NCBI RefSeq assembly: GCF_902167145.1
Contig: NC_050099.1
Span: 238,650,588 to 238,714,587 of the forward strand
Length of the DNA: 64,000 nt
Origin: Zea mays
Taxonomy: Eukaryota; Streptophyta; Magnoliopsida; Poales; Poaceae
Reading direction: 5' to 3'
The notes beneath the pieces were generated by a model. The model did no database searches and was not told the DNA's origin. It was given only the letters and a program-made list of their open reading frames with translations. The position numbers and the translations under genes are program-made. Below are positions 40,206-51,992 of this stretch, piece after piece; position 1 is the stretch's first letter, and every line of letters begins with the position of its first letter.

Positions 40206-42373
40206 TGTAATACTCAAAAGTATAATAAAAGTGGATAGAGATAAACCCATTAGTTTGTGGCCTCTACTATTCATTGCATGTGATCAACACTAGTTAAAAG
40301 TGGGTAATTAGAACCAAGAACACCTAAATAACATGTGCATCATGCTGGATCTTACTTTGTGTGCATTTTGTGATGATATAAAAATATGGTAAACAAAAAA
40401 AAAATAATTATGTTAATACCCCAATGGGAAATTAAATCCTAAAAGAAATTCTAGAGTTTGGAAAAGAAGAAAAGAAATTCTAGAAGTGAAACCAAAAAGA
40501 GAAAAGATATAAAAATAATATATATAATAATATATCTTCAAAGTAGTACTGTTTATGGCGCAATATCATCTGAGAATATTTGGTCACAAGAGTTTGAATT
40601 AAATTTGAACACAACTTGAATTTGAAAAGAGAGAGAAAAAGAAAAAGAAAAGAAAAGGGGAAGAAATCCTGTTTGGGCCGGCCAAACCCTATTCGGCCCA
40701 CTATCCATTTCCCACCGCGTGGCCAGGGCCCTCGCGTGCCGCCTGGTCAGCTCACCTGGCGCGCGTTTCTTTCCCGTGTGTCACTGGCATGGCGACCCCA
40801 CTGCATCAGTCTCCTAGGCCGAGCAGGCAACGGACGGATCTCACCGGTGCACTGGGACCACCTGGCAGTCACTCGCTCACACCTCACACTGAAATGCGGG
40901 ACCCGCATGACAGCTTCATCCCCGTCAACGAACTTCCGCGCATGGCGGAGCGCGTGGTCCTCGCGGGGATTGCGGAATGGCGGGACTGAGCTCGCCGCGT
41001 CGTGGGGGAATAAAACCCTAAGCGCCTCCGCAACTCTTCTGGCTCGCCCGTACTGCTCGGCGCCGCCTTGTCCACCAAAGGCAGACGCCGCCATTAGAGG
41101 GAAGTTTCGCCATCGTAGCGCAATCAGCGCCGTTGTCGCTGTGACCAATATTTCGCGCTTGAGAGTCTCGCCGTGCTTCGGGGATTAATCTGGTGGCCTC
41201 ACTGCGGTGGGTGTGCGGCCGGTGACCACCGAATTCGTCGCCATAGAACAGAGTCGGGAGCCGCCATGGTGGTCGAGTGCTTTCGCCATCGTCGCGGGCT
41301 CTCTGTCGGGTCAAGGAGACTCGCCTAAACCTTGTGGATGCTCCCATGGCGTCGGCGGGCGGTTGGGGCCACTGGCTCAGACGGAATCGCTCGCCGGAAT
41401 CAATCCTCGACGTCAGAACCGCAGCTCGTCGTGACCCGCGGTACCGGCATCTTCATTCCTGGTACGGTTATCCCCATGAGCTTCCCCTCGGTCCCCACAC
41501 CGTGATGCACCACTAGGATAGGCACTTTGACGCGGAGGCATTGGCTTGCATCCCCGGCCATGGGCGCCGCCGCGTACTCTCTGTGCGCCGCCCTCGCTCG
41601 TGACCGGGGGGGGGAAGACGTCGCTCGGGCCGTAGATCAGAAGACGGAGGGCTGTGATTAGAAGCTCGCGTACCGCTTCGGGAATAAAATCATCGCCGCA
41701 AATTTTTGATCCGAGGGCTAGGCTAAGTCATAGGCGTGGTACTCCCTCGACCGTCGATCTCCGATCTGAGGGTCATCGTTGCATACCGACTCAGCACGGG
41801 TTGGATCTAATCTCAGCCGTTAGATGTTGATCGGGCGGCCAGTGTAAGACGATACCTCTTCGCAGTGCGATTTTGTTAAAAAGACCCTGTCAAACATTGT
41901 AATCAACCCGCGGTTCGTCTCTGGCGAGCTCTGGGTCTCGAGAATTTTAGTGTTTAGCCCCTGCTCTTTTTGGAATTTGAGGCCCCGTCCAGAGAATTAT
42001 AAAATCAGGGAAATGAATCAGAAAATGAGTTTTTAATATAAAAACAATTCATATAAGTTGTATAATTCATAGAAAATGCATATGAACTCCAAAATTAATG
42101 ATTCCAGTTCCTATAATTTTGTAATAGTATTCTATATTAAATAGTACCACTGTTTTTACATGAAATACACATTTAATTTTATTTCCCACTTAATCCTATA
42201 TTAAATGCATAAAACCTTAGAAAATCCATAACTTAAAATCTATACCTCCAAATTTAATGATTCCAGTTCCTGTGATCTTATTTTAATGTCTAGTTTATTA
42301 CTGTATATTCTATTTGCATGTTTGATGTGATGTTAATTTATGCTATGTTATGTATGTATTGTGTTGATGCGAG

Positions 42374-42442
42374 TAGACGAGCAAGCCACTGTGGAAACTG
42401 AGGTTCAACAAGTAGAGATAGCTGAGCAGGAGCTCGTGGAAG
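42374..42442 (+). other. Exon-1-like acidic segment in Tek-4 LTR
   Basis: The frame reads D-E-Q-A-T-V-E-T-E-V-Q-Q-V-E-I-A-E-Q-E-L and then V-E, ending GGAAG/GCAAGT, a strong GC-type 5' splice site at 42443. Its upstream limit is uncertain (a possible acceptor GATGCGAG or GCGAGTAG just before). The same sequence is in the 3' LTR, ending at 49559. Confidence 0.5.
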
Positions 42443-43406
42443 GCAAGTTGTGCCCTTGATCACTTACTTTTCCCAGCCATGTTCTTATTAATTTTAATGA
42501 TCTGCATAGGTTAATTTTGATGGGAGCCTTTAGGTTACCCCAGTTTTGATTACCTCTATACCTTGTTCACCCCTGAAATATTTTTGGGTAGTACTTGCTA
42601 TTGCTTTATATGGATTGGGTATGGAGATACACCATTTATGATTATTCTGTTATTATCTTGTTATTATTACTGTTCATGTTAAGATCATTAAATTAATGGG
42701 AACATGGAGCGACCACCCGGGAAAACAGTGCTACCACAAGGGTTTAATGGGACGCCCTTGGCTGACTAATTAGGAAAGCTAGTGGAAGACTACCTTACCC
42801 GAAAGGGGCAAGGGCAGTAGGGGAGAGGTCAGTGCGGGGAGGTCCCTGGTTGATTTTGCTGCGATGGCTGTCAGCCAGGAACCCTGTACTGGATCTTCCT
42901 ATAAACTGTAGCGGGTTTTCGGAAGCTAGTGGAACTTTGTAAAGGCCTCGTAGTGGATCCCTAGCCATTCACCTCGGTAGTGTCTAAGGGCCTTGCAAAC
43001 CCAGGCAACATGGGATACACGACTTGTGGGTAAAGATGCGCAACCTCTGCAGAGTGTAAAACTAGTATACTAGCCGTGCTCACGGTCAAGAGCGGCTCGG
43101 ACCCTCACATGATTAATTATGGAACTTAAATTCAATTTGACATTTTTATCGCATTTGGGATTATTTTACTATTATTGTTCTTTATTATTATTAAGGTTTG
43201 GTATTTACTTACACTTAGTAATTGCTAATAAAATTTTGACCAACTTATAAAAGCAATGCTCAGCCTCAGCCTTTATTCCATTGATCAGCCTTACACTTCA
43301 TGAACTCCCACCTTTGGTGAGTTTATGCCACATTATTCCCCACAACTTGTTGAGCGATGAACGTATGTGAGCTCACTCTTGCTGTCTCACACCCCCCCCC
43401 CCACAG

Positions 43407-43465
43407 GAGAAGAACAGGTGGTCGAAGAGGAGCCGCCTAACACCGAGGAGTTCGATCTGATCTAG
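43407..43465 (+). other. Exon-2-like acidic segment in Tek-4 LTR
   Basis: After a long pyrimidine tract ending CACAG, the frame reads (G)-E-E-Q-V-V-E-E-E-P-P-N-T-E-E-F-D-L-I and stops at TAG 43463-43465. In phase with exon 1 across a 964-base GC-AG intron. Repeated in the 3' LTR at 50523-50581. Confidence 0.5.
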
Positions 43466-43675
43466 GTGGCGTTTCTCAGTTGACATTGGCGCCGACGATC
43501 CTTAGTTCGTGTTATGTTTACACTTTTATTTTGTAATAAGTCTTCCGCTATGTAATAAATACTCTGATGTTTTATGACATTTATCTCTATACACTCTGTT
43601 ATTATATATGTTGTCTTCTTGGCGCATGTATGAGATGCACCCGGCTTTGTTCCTTAAAACCGGGTGTTACAGAAG

Positions 43676-43687
43676 TGGTATCAGAGG
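43676..43687 (+). promoter_or_regulatory. Tek-4 primer-binding site (tRNA-iMet)
   Basis: TGGTATCAGAGG four bases after the LTR end, matching the chromovirus PBS. Confidence 0.9.
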
Positions 43688-44189
43688 AAATGTTGACTGT
43701 AGAACGAAACCTAGATAGAAATGGACAACCCTTACCTACTTATCTTATTCTGATTCATCCTACACTTACCTTACTCTGATTCTTTCTATACTTATCTTGA
43801 TCCAGTCTCATCTTCTACTGTTCCACTCTGATCATTCTTACCTTTTCTACTCCAAGACAAGACGGATTTCACACCTTGGAATCCCTACCCCTATGACATT
43901 CTTAAGAGTTAGGGAAGCCTAAGACAAAATTAAAACTATTTTCTTTATTTAAAAATGTTGGTTGATTGTTCTGATGATAAATGCTTGATTTGCTTCTTTG
44001 ATTGATTGAAACATTATAGTTGGGCATCCTAGCATGTACCACCATAAGGTAATGTATTAGCTTTAGTGGATAACACACTAATTTACTTAGCTAATAAATC
44101 CCCCGCAGTAACATTTCTCATAATTACTCACCTTATCTACAATTCTTCCTTTCTTACCCTGTATTTCTAACCCAGATGGCTACCCTATA
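43688..44189 (+). other. Tek-4 leader, no gag
   Basis: AT-rich, no coding signal. In relatives gag would begin in this area; here the leader passes directly into a protease tail, so gag and most of the protease (about 1.5-2 kb) are deleted. Confidence 0.6.
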
Positions 44190-44373
44190 GTGTTAGAAGA
44201 GAGCACTATAGACGTGATCCTTGGTATGTCATGGTTAAGAAAGGCAAATGCAGTATATACACTATGCTAAGGGAACCATAGAACTCACCAGTTCCAAAGG
44301 ATAAAGATTTGAAGTTGAAGTTGCAGTAACTACCACCATCAGACTAGCGACATTCTTAGAAGATGAGAAGTTT
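44190..44373 (+). pseudogene. pol: Tek-4 protease tail
   Basis: Reads DVILGMSWLRKANAVYT (about 44212-44262), the conserved end of gypsy proteases (D-V-I-L-G-M-D-W-L), with S for D, then stops. Confidence 0.7.
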
Positions 44374-45858
44374 GTGGGTGACAACATCCGTGCAGTTAGA
44401 GATTTTTCGGATGTCTTTCCAGAGGAGTTATTAGGGATGCCACCAGATAGGGAAGTTGAGTTTGTTATTGATCTCTTACCTGGACCTACCCCTATTTCTA
44501 AACGGCCATACAGGATGTCTGTAGAAGAATTAAAAGAACTTAAGAAACAGTTAACGGAGTTACAAGAAGCTGGGTACATTCGTTCGAATTCTTCACCTTG
44601 GGGAGCGCCGGTATTATTTGTGCAGAAGAAGGATGGATCGCAACGGATGTGCGTGGATTATAGATCTCTTAATGATGTTACGGTGAAGAACAAGTATCCG
44701 TTGCCCCGTATTGAGGATTTATTTGATCAGATGCGAGGTGCTAGAGTATTCTCGAAGATTGATCTCCGATCCGGTTACCATCAGATGAGGATTAGACCAT
44801 CGGATATCCCCAAGACGGCTTTCTCGACTCGATATGGATTATATGAGTTTACTGTTATGTCATTTGGACTAACCAATGCACCAGCTTACTTCATGAATTT
44901 GATGAATAAGGTGTTTATGGAGTATTTGGACAGATTCGTCGTGGTATTCATCGACGATATTCTTATCTATTCTAAGAATGAAAGTGATCATGAGCTACAT
45001 CTAAGGTTGGTGCTACAGAAGTTACGAGATAATCAACTCTATGCTAAGTTCAGCAAGTGCGAGTTTTGGATTGACAAGGTGCCATTCCTTGGTCATATTA
45101 TTTCTAATGGAGGAATAGCTGTGGATCCTGCTAAAGTAAAGGAGATTATGGAGTGGAGAGTGCCCACTACAGTTACTGAGATTCGGAGTTTCTTGGGACT
45201 CGCAGGATATTATCGGAGATTTATTGAAGGATTTTCTAAGATTGCTAAGCCCATGACATCGCTTTTGGAGAAAGGGAAAGAATTCAAGTGGGATGAGAAA
45301 TGCCAAGAGAGTTTTGATCAATTGAAGGAGAGATTGATGTCACCTCCAGTATTGATTATGCCAGATCTGCAGAAGGGATTTGATATTTACTGTGATGCAT
45401 GTGGCCAAGGACTTGGATGTGTGCTTATGCAAGATGGTCATGTGATTGCCTATGCATCTCGTCAGTTGCGGAAGCATGAATTGAACTACCCCACTCATGA
45501 CTTAGAGCTGGCAGCAGTTGTGCATGCACTTAAGATTTGGAGACACTACATTATGGGAACTAAGTGCCAAGTATACACGGATCATAAGAGTTTGAAGTAC
45601 ATATTTACTCAGAAGGATCTCAACCTTAGGCAACGCCGTTGGTTGGAGCTCATTAAGGATTATGATTTGGAGATTCACTATCACCCGGGCAAGGCAAATT
45701 TGGTTACAGATGCCTTGAATCGAAAGGAGCATGTTTATTCAGCTGTTGTTGCCCAGCTACCCGATGAGATTGTTGAAGATTTCAGGAGACTTAACCTGGG
45801 GATAGTTGCTCATACTGAAGGAGTTATTATTGATGTGGAACCTACTTTGGAGCAATAA
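44374..45858 (+). CDS. pol: Tek-4 reverse transcriptase and RNase H, open frame (494 codons)
   Basis: Reads D-V-F-P-E-E-L (14-20), the RT entry P-Y-R-M (45-48), [15 protein letters not shown] (126-140, first catalytic Asp), FIDDILIY (192-199, the two other Asp), then RNase H with acidic residues in YCDACGQG (D341), HDLELA (about E378) and YTDHKSL (D403), and LVTDALNR near 443-450, where ADALSR is usual. The Met is internal to pol; translation would normally come from a gag-pol fusion, which this copy cannot make. Catalytic residues all appear present. Ty3/gypsy chromovirus type, Tekay-like by the C-terminal chromodomain. Confidence 0.9.
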   Translation: MGDNIRAVRDFSDVFPEELLGMPPDREVEFVIDLLPGPTPISKRPYRMSVEELKELKKQLTELQEAGYIRSNSSPWGAPVLFVQKKDGSQRMCVDYRSLNDVTVKNKYPLPRIEDLFDQMRGARVFSKIDLRSGYHQMRIRPSDIPKTAFSTRYGLYEFTVMSFGLTNAPAYFMNLMNKVFMEYLDRFVVVFIDDILIYSKNESDHELHLRLVLQKLRDNQLYAKFSKCEFWIDKVPFLGHIISNGGIAVDPAKVKEIMEWRVPTTVTEIRSFLGLAGYYRRFIEGFSKIAKPMTSLLEKGKEFKWDEKCQESFDQLKERLMSPPVLIMPDLQKGFDIYCDACGQGLGCVLMQDGHVIAYASRQLRKHELNYPTHDLELAAVVHALKIWRHYIMGTKCQVYTDHKSLKYIFTQKDLNLRQRRWLELIKDYDLEIHYHPGKANLVTDALNRKEHVYSAVVAQLPDEIVEDFRRLNLGIVAHTEGVIIDVEPTLEQ

Positions 45859-46740
45859 ATCCGCAAAGGACAAATTAGTGATGCTAAAAGATAAGCGATT
45901 AAGGATCTGATTACTGAAGGACGAGGTCCGGAATTCACGAAAGATGAGCAAGGCACCATATGGTTCAAGGACAGGACATGTGTGCCTGAGATCGATAGTT
46001 TTTGTGAAACTATTAAAAAGGAGGCCCATGACTCGAATTATTCTATTCACCCTGGTGGTACCAAGATGTATCAGGATTTGAAGCAAAAATGCTAGTGGTA
46101 TGGATTGAAGAGAGATGTGGCTACACATGTGGCTATGTGCGATGTGTGCCAAAGAGTTAAGACCGATCACCAAAGACTAGCTGGACTATTACACCCACCA
46201 AAGATGTCCAAGTGGAAGTAAGAAGAGACTGATATGGATTTTATTACTGGATTGCCTCGCACCCAGAAAGGATATGATGCTATATGGGTGACTGTGGATA
46301 GACTGACCAAAGTGGCTCATTTCATTCCGGTCAAGACTACTTATAAGGGATCTCAATTGGCAGAGTTATATATGGCTCAGATTGTGTGATTACGTAGAGT
46401 ATCAAAGGAGATCATTTTGGATAGAGGATCACAGTTTACCCCCAGATTTTGGAAAAGTTTTCATGAGAGAACGAATGCGAAGTTGAATTTTAACACAGCT
46501 TACCATCCTCAAACTGATGGACAGACTGAAAGGTCTAATCAAATATTGGAAGACATGTTGAGAGCTTGTGCCCTTCAGCATGGTAGTAGTTGGGACAAGA
46601 GTCTACCTTGTGATAAGTCCTCATATAATAATAGTTACCAGGCCAGTCTGAAGATGTCACTGTTCGAGGCTTTATATGGCAGGAAATGCAGGACTCCTCT
46701 ATTTTGGACCAGATTAGAGGAAGACAGATCTTTGGACCTG
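45859..46740 (+). pseudogene. pol: Tek-4 integrase core, with stops
   Basis: Follows the TAA at 45856-45858. The zinc-binding part (YSIHPGGTKMYQDL..CDVCQRVK, about 46040-46160) is interrupted by a TAG. The core shows MDFITGLP (first D, about 46234), TAA/TGA stops around 46218 and 46387, LDRGSQFT (second D, about 46417) and QTDGQTERSNQ (catalytic E, about 46513). The frame is lost near 46700. At least four disabling changes. Confidence 0.85.
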
Positions 46741-47282
46741 AACTTATTCAAGAGGCAGAAAAACAAGTCCATATAATTCGGGAGAATTTGAGGATAGCTC
46801 AGACCAGGCAAAAGAGCTACGCTGATAACAGAAGAAGACCACTGGAATTTGAGGAAGGAGATTATGTGCACCTCAAGATGTCACCACTCCGGGGTATGAG
46901 AAGATTTAAAGTCAAAGGAAAGTTGTCCCCTCGCTTTATTGGACCCTTCTTAATCTTAAGGCGAGTGGGAGAGGTCGCATATCAATTGGAGTTACCGGAT
47001 CATCTCGCGGATGTTCATGATGTTATTCATGTATCTCAGCTGAAGAAATGTCTCAGGGTGCCTGAAGAACAGTTACCAATTGAAGACCTTAGCGTTCAAG
47101 AGGACCTGACTTATGCTGAGTACCCCATCAATATTTTGGATACATTGACTCGACTTACAGGAAATAAGGTGATAAAGATGTGCAAAGTGCAATGGAGTCA
47201 CCACGGTGAAGATGAAGCAACTTGGGAAAGAGAAGAAGAGCATCACATAGATTTTCCCCATCTTTTCTCTTGTTCCTCCTAA
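46741..47282 (+). pseudogene. pol: Tek-4 integrase C-terminus with GPY/F and chromodomain
   Basis: Open in a shifted frame (from 46686). Reads SYADNRRRPLEFEEGDYVHL, the GPY/F module GPFLILRRVGEVAYQL, VIHVSQLKKCL, then a chromodomain-like end VIKMCKVQWSHHGEDEATWE. Chromodomains target integration of this lineage. Separated from the core by a frameshift. Confidence 0.85.
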
Positions 47283-47305
47283 ATCTCGAGGACGAGATTA
47301 TTTTT

Positions 47306-47320
47306 AAGGGGGGTAGGATT
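47306..47320 (+). promoter_or_regulatory. Tek-4 polypurine tract
   Basis: AAGGGGGGTAGGATT immediately before the 3' LTR. Confidence 0.85.
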
Positions 47321-50300
47321 TGTAATACTCAAAAGTATAATAAAAGTGGATAGAGATAAACCCATTAGTTTGTGGCCTCTACTATTCATTGCATGTGATC
47401 AACACTAGTTAAAAGTGGGTAATTAGAACCAAGAACACCTAAATAACATGTGCATCATGCTGGATCTTACTTTGTGTGCATTTTGTGATGATATAAAAAT
47501 ATGGTAAACAAAAAAAAAATAATTATGTTAATACCCCAATGGGAAATTAAATCCTAAAAGAAATTCTAGAGTTTGGAAAAGAAGAAAAGAAATTCTAGAA
47601 GTGAAACCAAAAAGAGAAAAGATATAAAAATAATATATATAATAATATATCTTCAAAGTAGTACTGTTTATGGCGCAATATCATCTGAGAATATTTGGTC
47701 ACAAGAGTTTGAATTAAATTTGAACACAACTTGAATTTGAAAAGAGAGAGAAAAAGAAAAAGAAAAGAAAAGGGGAAGAAATCCTGTTTGGGCCGGCCAA
47801 ACCCTATTCGGCCCACTATCCATTTCCCACCGCGTGGCCAGGGCCCTCGCGTGCCGCCTGGTCAGCTCACCTGGCGCGCGTTTCTTTCCCGTGTGTCACT
47901 GGCATGGCGACCCCACTGCATCAGTCTCCTAGGCCGAGCAGGCAACGGACGGATCTCACCGGTGCACTGGGACCACCTGGCAGTCACTCGCTCACACCTC
48001 ACACTGAAATGCGGGACCCGCATGACAGCTTCATCCCCGTCAACGAACTTCCGCGCATGGCGGAGCGCGTGGTCCTCGCGGGGATTGCGGAATGGCGGGA
48101 CTGAGCTCGCCGCGTCGTGGGGGAATAAAACCCTAAGCGCCTCCGCAACTCTTCTGGCTCGCCCGTACTGCTCGGCGCCGCCTTGTCCACCAAAGGCAGA
48201 CGCCGCCATTAGAGGGAAGTTTCGCCATCGTAGCGCAATCAGCGCCGTTGTCGCTGTGACCAATATTTCGCGCTTGAGAGTCTCGCCGTGCTTCGGGGAT
48301 TAATCTGGTGGCCTCACTGCGGTGGGTGTGCGGCCGGTGACCACCGAATTCGTCGCCATAGAACAGAGTCGGGAGCCGCCATGGTGGTCGAGTGCTTTCG
48401 CCATCGTCGCGGGCTCTCTGTCGGGTCAAGGAGACTCGCCTAAACCTTGTGGATGCTCCCATGGCGTCGGCGGGCGGTTGGGGCCACTGGCTCAGACGGA
48501 ATCGCTCGCCGGAATCAATCCTCGACGTCAGAACCGCAGCTCGTCGTGACCCGCGGTACCGGCATCTTCATTCCTGGTACGGTTATCCCCATGAGCTTCC
48601 CCTCGGTCCCCACACCGTGATGCACCACTAGGATAGGCACTTTGACGCGGAGGCATTGGCTTGCATCCCCGGCCATGGGCGCCGCCGCGTACTCTCTGTG
48701 CGCCGCCCTCGCTCGTGACCGGGGGGGGGGGAAGACGTCGCTCGGGCCGTAGATCAGAAGACGGAGGGCTGTGATTAGAAGCTCGCGTACCGCTTCGGGA
48801 ATAAAATCATCGCCGCAAATTTTTGATCCGAGGGCTAGGCTAAGTCATAGGCGTGGTACTCCCTCGACCGTCGATCTCCGATCCGAGGGTCATCGTTGCA
48901 TACCGACTCAGCACGGGTTGGATCTAATCTCAGCCGTTAGATGTTGATCGGGCGGCCAGTGTAAGACGATACCTCTTCGCAGTGCGATTTTGTTAAAAAG
49001 ACCCTGTCAAACATTGTAATCAACCCGCGGTTCGTCTCTGGCGAGCTCTGGGTCTCGAGAATTTTAGTGTTTAGCCCCTGCTCTTTTTGGAATTTGAGGC
49101 CCCGTCCAGAGAATTATAAAATCAGGGAAATGAATCAGAAAATGAGTTTTTAATATAAAAACAATTCATATAAGTTGTATAATTCATAGAAAATGCATAT
49201 GAACTCCAAAATTAATGATTCCAGTTCCTATAATTTTGTAATAGTATTCTATATTAAATAGTACCACTGTTTTTACATGAAATACACATTTAATTTTATT
49301 TCCCACTTAATCCTATATTAAATGCATAAAACCTTAGAAAATCCATAACTTAAAATCTATACCTCCAAATTTAATGATTCCAGTTCCTGTGATCTTATTT
49401 TAATGTCTAGTTTATTACTGTATATTCTATTTGCATGTTTGATGTGATGTTAATTTATGCTATGTTATGTATGTATTGTGTTGATGCGAGTAGACGAGCA
49501 AGCCACTGTGGAAACTGAGGTTCAACAAGTAGAGATAGCTGAGCAGGAGCTCGTGGAAGGCAAGTTGTGCCCTTGATCACTTACTTTTCCCAGCCATGTT
49601 CTTATTAATTTTAATGATCTGCATAGGTTAATTTTGATGGGAGCCTTTAGGTTACCCCAGTTTTGATTACCTCTATACCTTGTTCACCCCTGAAATATTT
49701 TTGGGTAGTACTTGCTATTGCTTTATATGGATTGGGTATGGAGATACACCATTTATGATTATTCTGTTATTATCTTGTTATTATTACTGTTCATGTTAAG
49801 ATCATTAAATTAATGGGAACATGGAGCGACCACCCGGGAAAACAGTGCTACCACAAGGGTTTAATGGGACGCCCTTGGCTGACTAATTAGGAAAGCTAGT
49901 GGAAGACTACCTTACCCGAAAGGGGCAAGGGCAGTAGGGGAGAGGTCAGTGCGGGGAGGTCCCTGGTTGATTTTGCTGCGATGGCTGTCAGCCAGGAACC
50001 CTGTACTGGATCTTCCTATAAACTGTAGCGGGTTTTCGGAAGCTAGTGGAACTTTGTAAAGGCCTCGTAGTGGATCCCTAGCCATTCACCTCGGTAGTGT
50101 CTAAGGGCCTTGCAAACCCAGGCAACATGGGATACACGACTTGTGGGTAAAGATGCGCAACCTCTGCAGAGTGTAAAACTAGTATACTAGCCGTGCTCAC
50201 GGTCAAGAGCGGCTCGGACCCTCACATGATTAATTATGGAACTTAAATTCAATTTGACATTTGCATCGCATTTGGGATTATTTTACTATTATTGTTCTTT

Positions 50301-50787
50301 ATTATTATTAAGGTTTGGTATTTACTTACACTTAGTAATTGCTAATAAAATTTTGACCAACTTATAAAAGCAATGCTCAGCCTCAGCCTTTATTCCATTG
50401 ATCAGCCTTACACTTCATGAACTCCCACCTTTGGTGAGTTTATGCCACATTATTCCCCACAACTTGTTGAGCGATGAACGTATGTGAGCTCACTCTTGCT
50501 GTCTCACACCCCCCCCCCACAGGAGAAGAACAGGTGGTCGAAGAGGAGCCGCCTAACACCGAGGAGTTCGATCTGATCTAGGTGGCGTTTCTCAGTTGAC
50601 ATTGGCGCCGACGATCCTTAGTTCGTGTTATGTTTACACTTTTATTTTGTAATAAGTCTTCCGCTATGTAATAAATACTCTGATGTTTTATGACATTTAT
50701 CTCTATACACTCTGTTATTATATATGTTGTCTTCTTGGCGCATGTATGAGATGCACCCGGCTTTGTTCCTTAAAACCGGGTGTTACA
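47321..50787 (+). repeat. Tek-4 3' LTR (3467 bp)
   Basis: Essentially identical to 40206-43671. Followed by TSD ACAGC (50788-50792). The exon-like segments recur (exon 1 ends at 49559, exon 2 at 50523-50581). Confidence 0.92.
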
Positions 50788-50792
50788 ACAGC

Positions 50793-51978
50793 TGTCGGAG
50801 CGGTTGAGTCCTTGCTGACGTCCTCCTGCTTTCGTAAGGGAGCTGAGAGCCGCCGTCGTCACAGAGCTTGCGGGGCGCCATCATTGCCTATCTAGCGGAG
50901 CTAGCCAGATGGGACACCGGTCTTGTTCTCTGCGGCCCGAGTCAGCTCGGGGTAGGGTGATGATGGCGCTTCCTGTTGACGTGGCTGGCTTGCGCCCTAG
51001 GTTGGGCGACGTGGAGGCTCCTCCGAAGCCGAGGTCGAGTCTGTCTTCCGTGGCCGAGGCCAAGTCCGAGCCCCTGGGTCGGGCGAGGCGGAGGTTGTTC
51101 GGCAGAGGCCAGGGCGGAGTCCGAGCCCTGGGGTCGGGCGAAGCGGGGTTCGTCGTCTTCTGGGGCTGAGCCCGAGTCCGAGCCCTGGGGTCGGGTGGAG
51201 CGGAGTTCGCCGTCTTCCGGGACTTAGCCCGAGTCCGAGCCCTGGGTCGGGCGGAGCGGAGTTCGCCGTCTTCCAGGACTTAGCCCGAGTCCGAGCCCTG
51301 GGTCGGGCGGAGCGGAGTTCGCCGTCTTCCGGGACTTAGCCCGAGTCCGAGCCCTGGGTCGGGCGGAGCGGAGTTCGCCGTCTTCCGAGACTTAGCCCAA
51401 GTCCGAGCCCTGGGTCGGGCGGAGCGGAGTTCGCCGTCTTCCGGGACTTAGCCCGAGTCCGAGCCCTGGGTCGGGCGGGGCGGAGCTTCCTATGGTGCCT
51501 TTGGCAGGGCCTGACTGCCTGTCAGTCTCACTCTGTCAAGTGGCACTTTAGTCGGAGTGGCGCAGGCGGCGCTGTCCTTTTGTCAGGCCGGTCATTGGAG
51601 CGGTGAAGTGACGGCGGTCACTTCGGCTCTGCCGGGGGGCGCGTGTCAGGATAAAGGTGTCAGGCCACCTTTGCGTTAAATGCTCCTGCGATTTGGTTGG
51701 TGCGGCGATTTAGTCAGGGTTGCTTCTTAGCGAAGGCAGGGCCTCGGGCGAGACGGAGACGTGTCCGCCGTTGGAGGGGGGCCTCGGGCGAGACGGAAAT
51801 CCTCCGGGGTCGGCTACCCTTGTCCGAGGCTAGGCTCGGGCGAGGCATGATCGAGTCGCTCGAATGGACTGATCCCTGACTTAATCGCACCCATCAGGCC
51901 TTTGCAGCTTTATGCTGATGGGGGTTACCAGCTGAGAATTAGGAGTCTTGAGGGTACCCCTAATTATGGTCCCCGACA
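50793..51978 (-). repeat. Tat-2 3' LTR, U3-side part
   Basis: Continues the LTR after Tek-4 and ends ATTATGGTCCCCGACA at 51978. It holds the 51-57 bp tandem array at 51065-51490. Confidence 0.85.
51065..51490. repeat. About 56-bp tandem repeats in Tat-2 LTR, near eight units
   Basis: Units start AGTCCGAGCCCTGGGTCGGG and continue GGAGTTCGCCGTCTTCC; starts near 51065, 51118, 51173, 51230, 51286, 51342, 51398 and 51454. Unit length 51-57, the middle five almost identical. In the U3 of the LTR. Confidence 0.85.
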
Positions 51979-51992
51979 GTAGCCCCCGAGCC
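51979..51992 (-). promoter_or_regulatory. Tat-2 polypurine tract
   Basis: Minus strand GGCTCGGGGGCTAC adjoining the LTR start TGTCGGGGACC. Confidence 0.8.

Larger units (their letters stand above)
40206..43671 (+). repeat. Tek-4 5' LTR (3466 bp)
   Basis: TGTAATACTCAAAAGTAT to AACCGGGTGTTACA. Structure: AT-rich first 450 bases, GC-rich promoter and leader part (about 40670-41960, with a weak TATA-like AATAAAAC at about 41008), AT-rich part, then two exon-like acidic segments (42374-42442 and 43407-43465). Differences seen from the 3' LTR: T/C at about 41776, TT/GC at about 43147, a G run of 9 vs 11 near 41610 and a C run of 11 vs 10 near 43395. Confidence 0.92.
40206..50787 (+). mobile_element. 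Tek-4: young long-LTR gypsy chromovirus, gag deleted
   Basis: Two LTRs of 3466 and 3467 bp (40206-43671, 47321-50787), TSD ACAGC at 40201-40205 and 50788-50792, PBS at 43676-43687 and PPT at 47306-47320. The interior is only 3.65 kb. It lacks gag and most of the protease, has an open RT-RNase H frame and a broken integrase with a chromodomain. I noticed only about three substitutions and two homopolymer length changes between the LTRs, so insertion is very recent, on the order of tens of thousands of years at 1.3e-8 per site per year. Confidence 0.92.

Noticed and set aside
40616..48303. Identical sets of ORFs about 7.1 kb apart (for example 190-codon frames at 40616 and 47731), which could suggest duplicated genes or an assembly duplication
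   Set aside because: They lie inside the two LTRs of Tek-4. TSD ACAGC, PBS and PPT are in place, and small differences exist between the copies, so they are an LTR pair. The frames have no recognisable domain.
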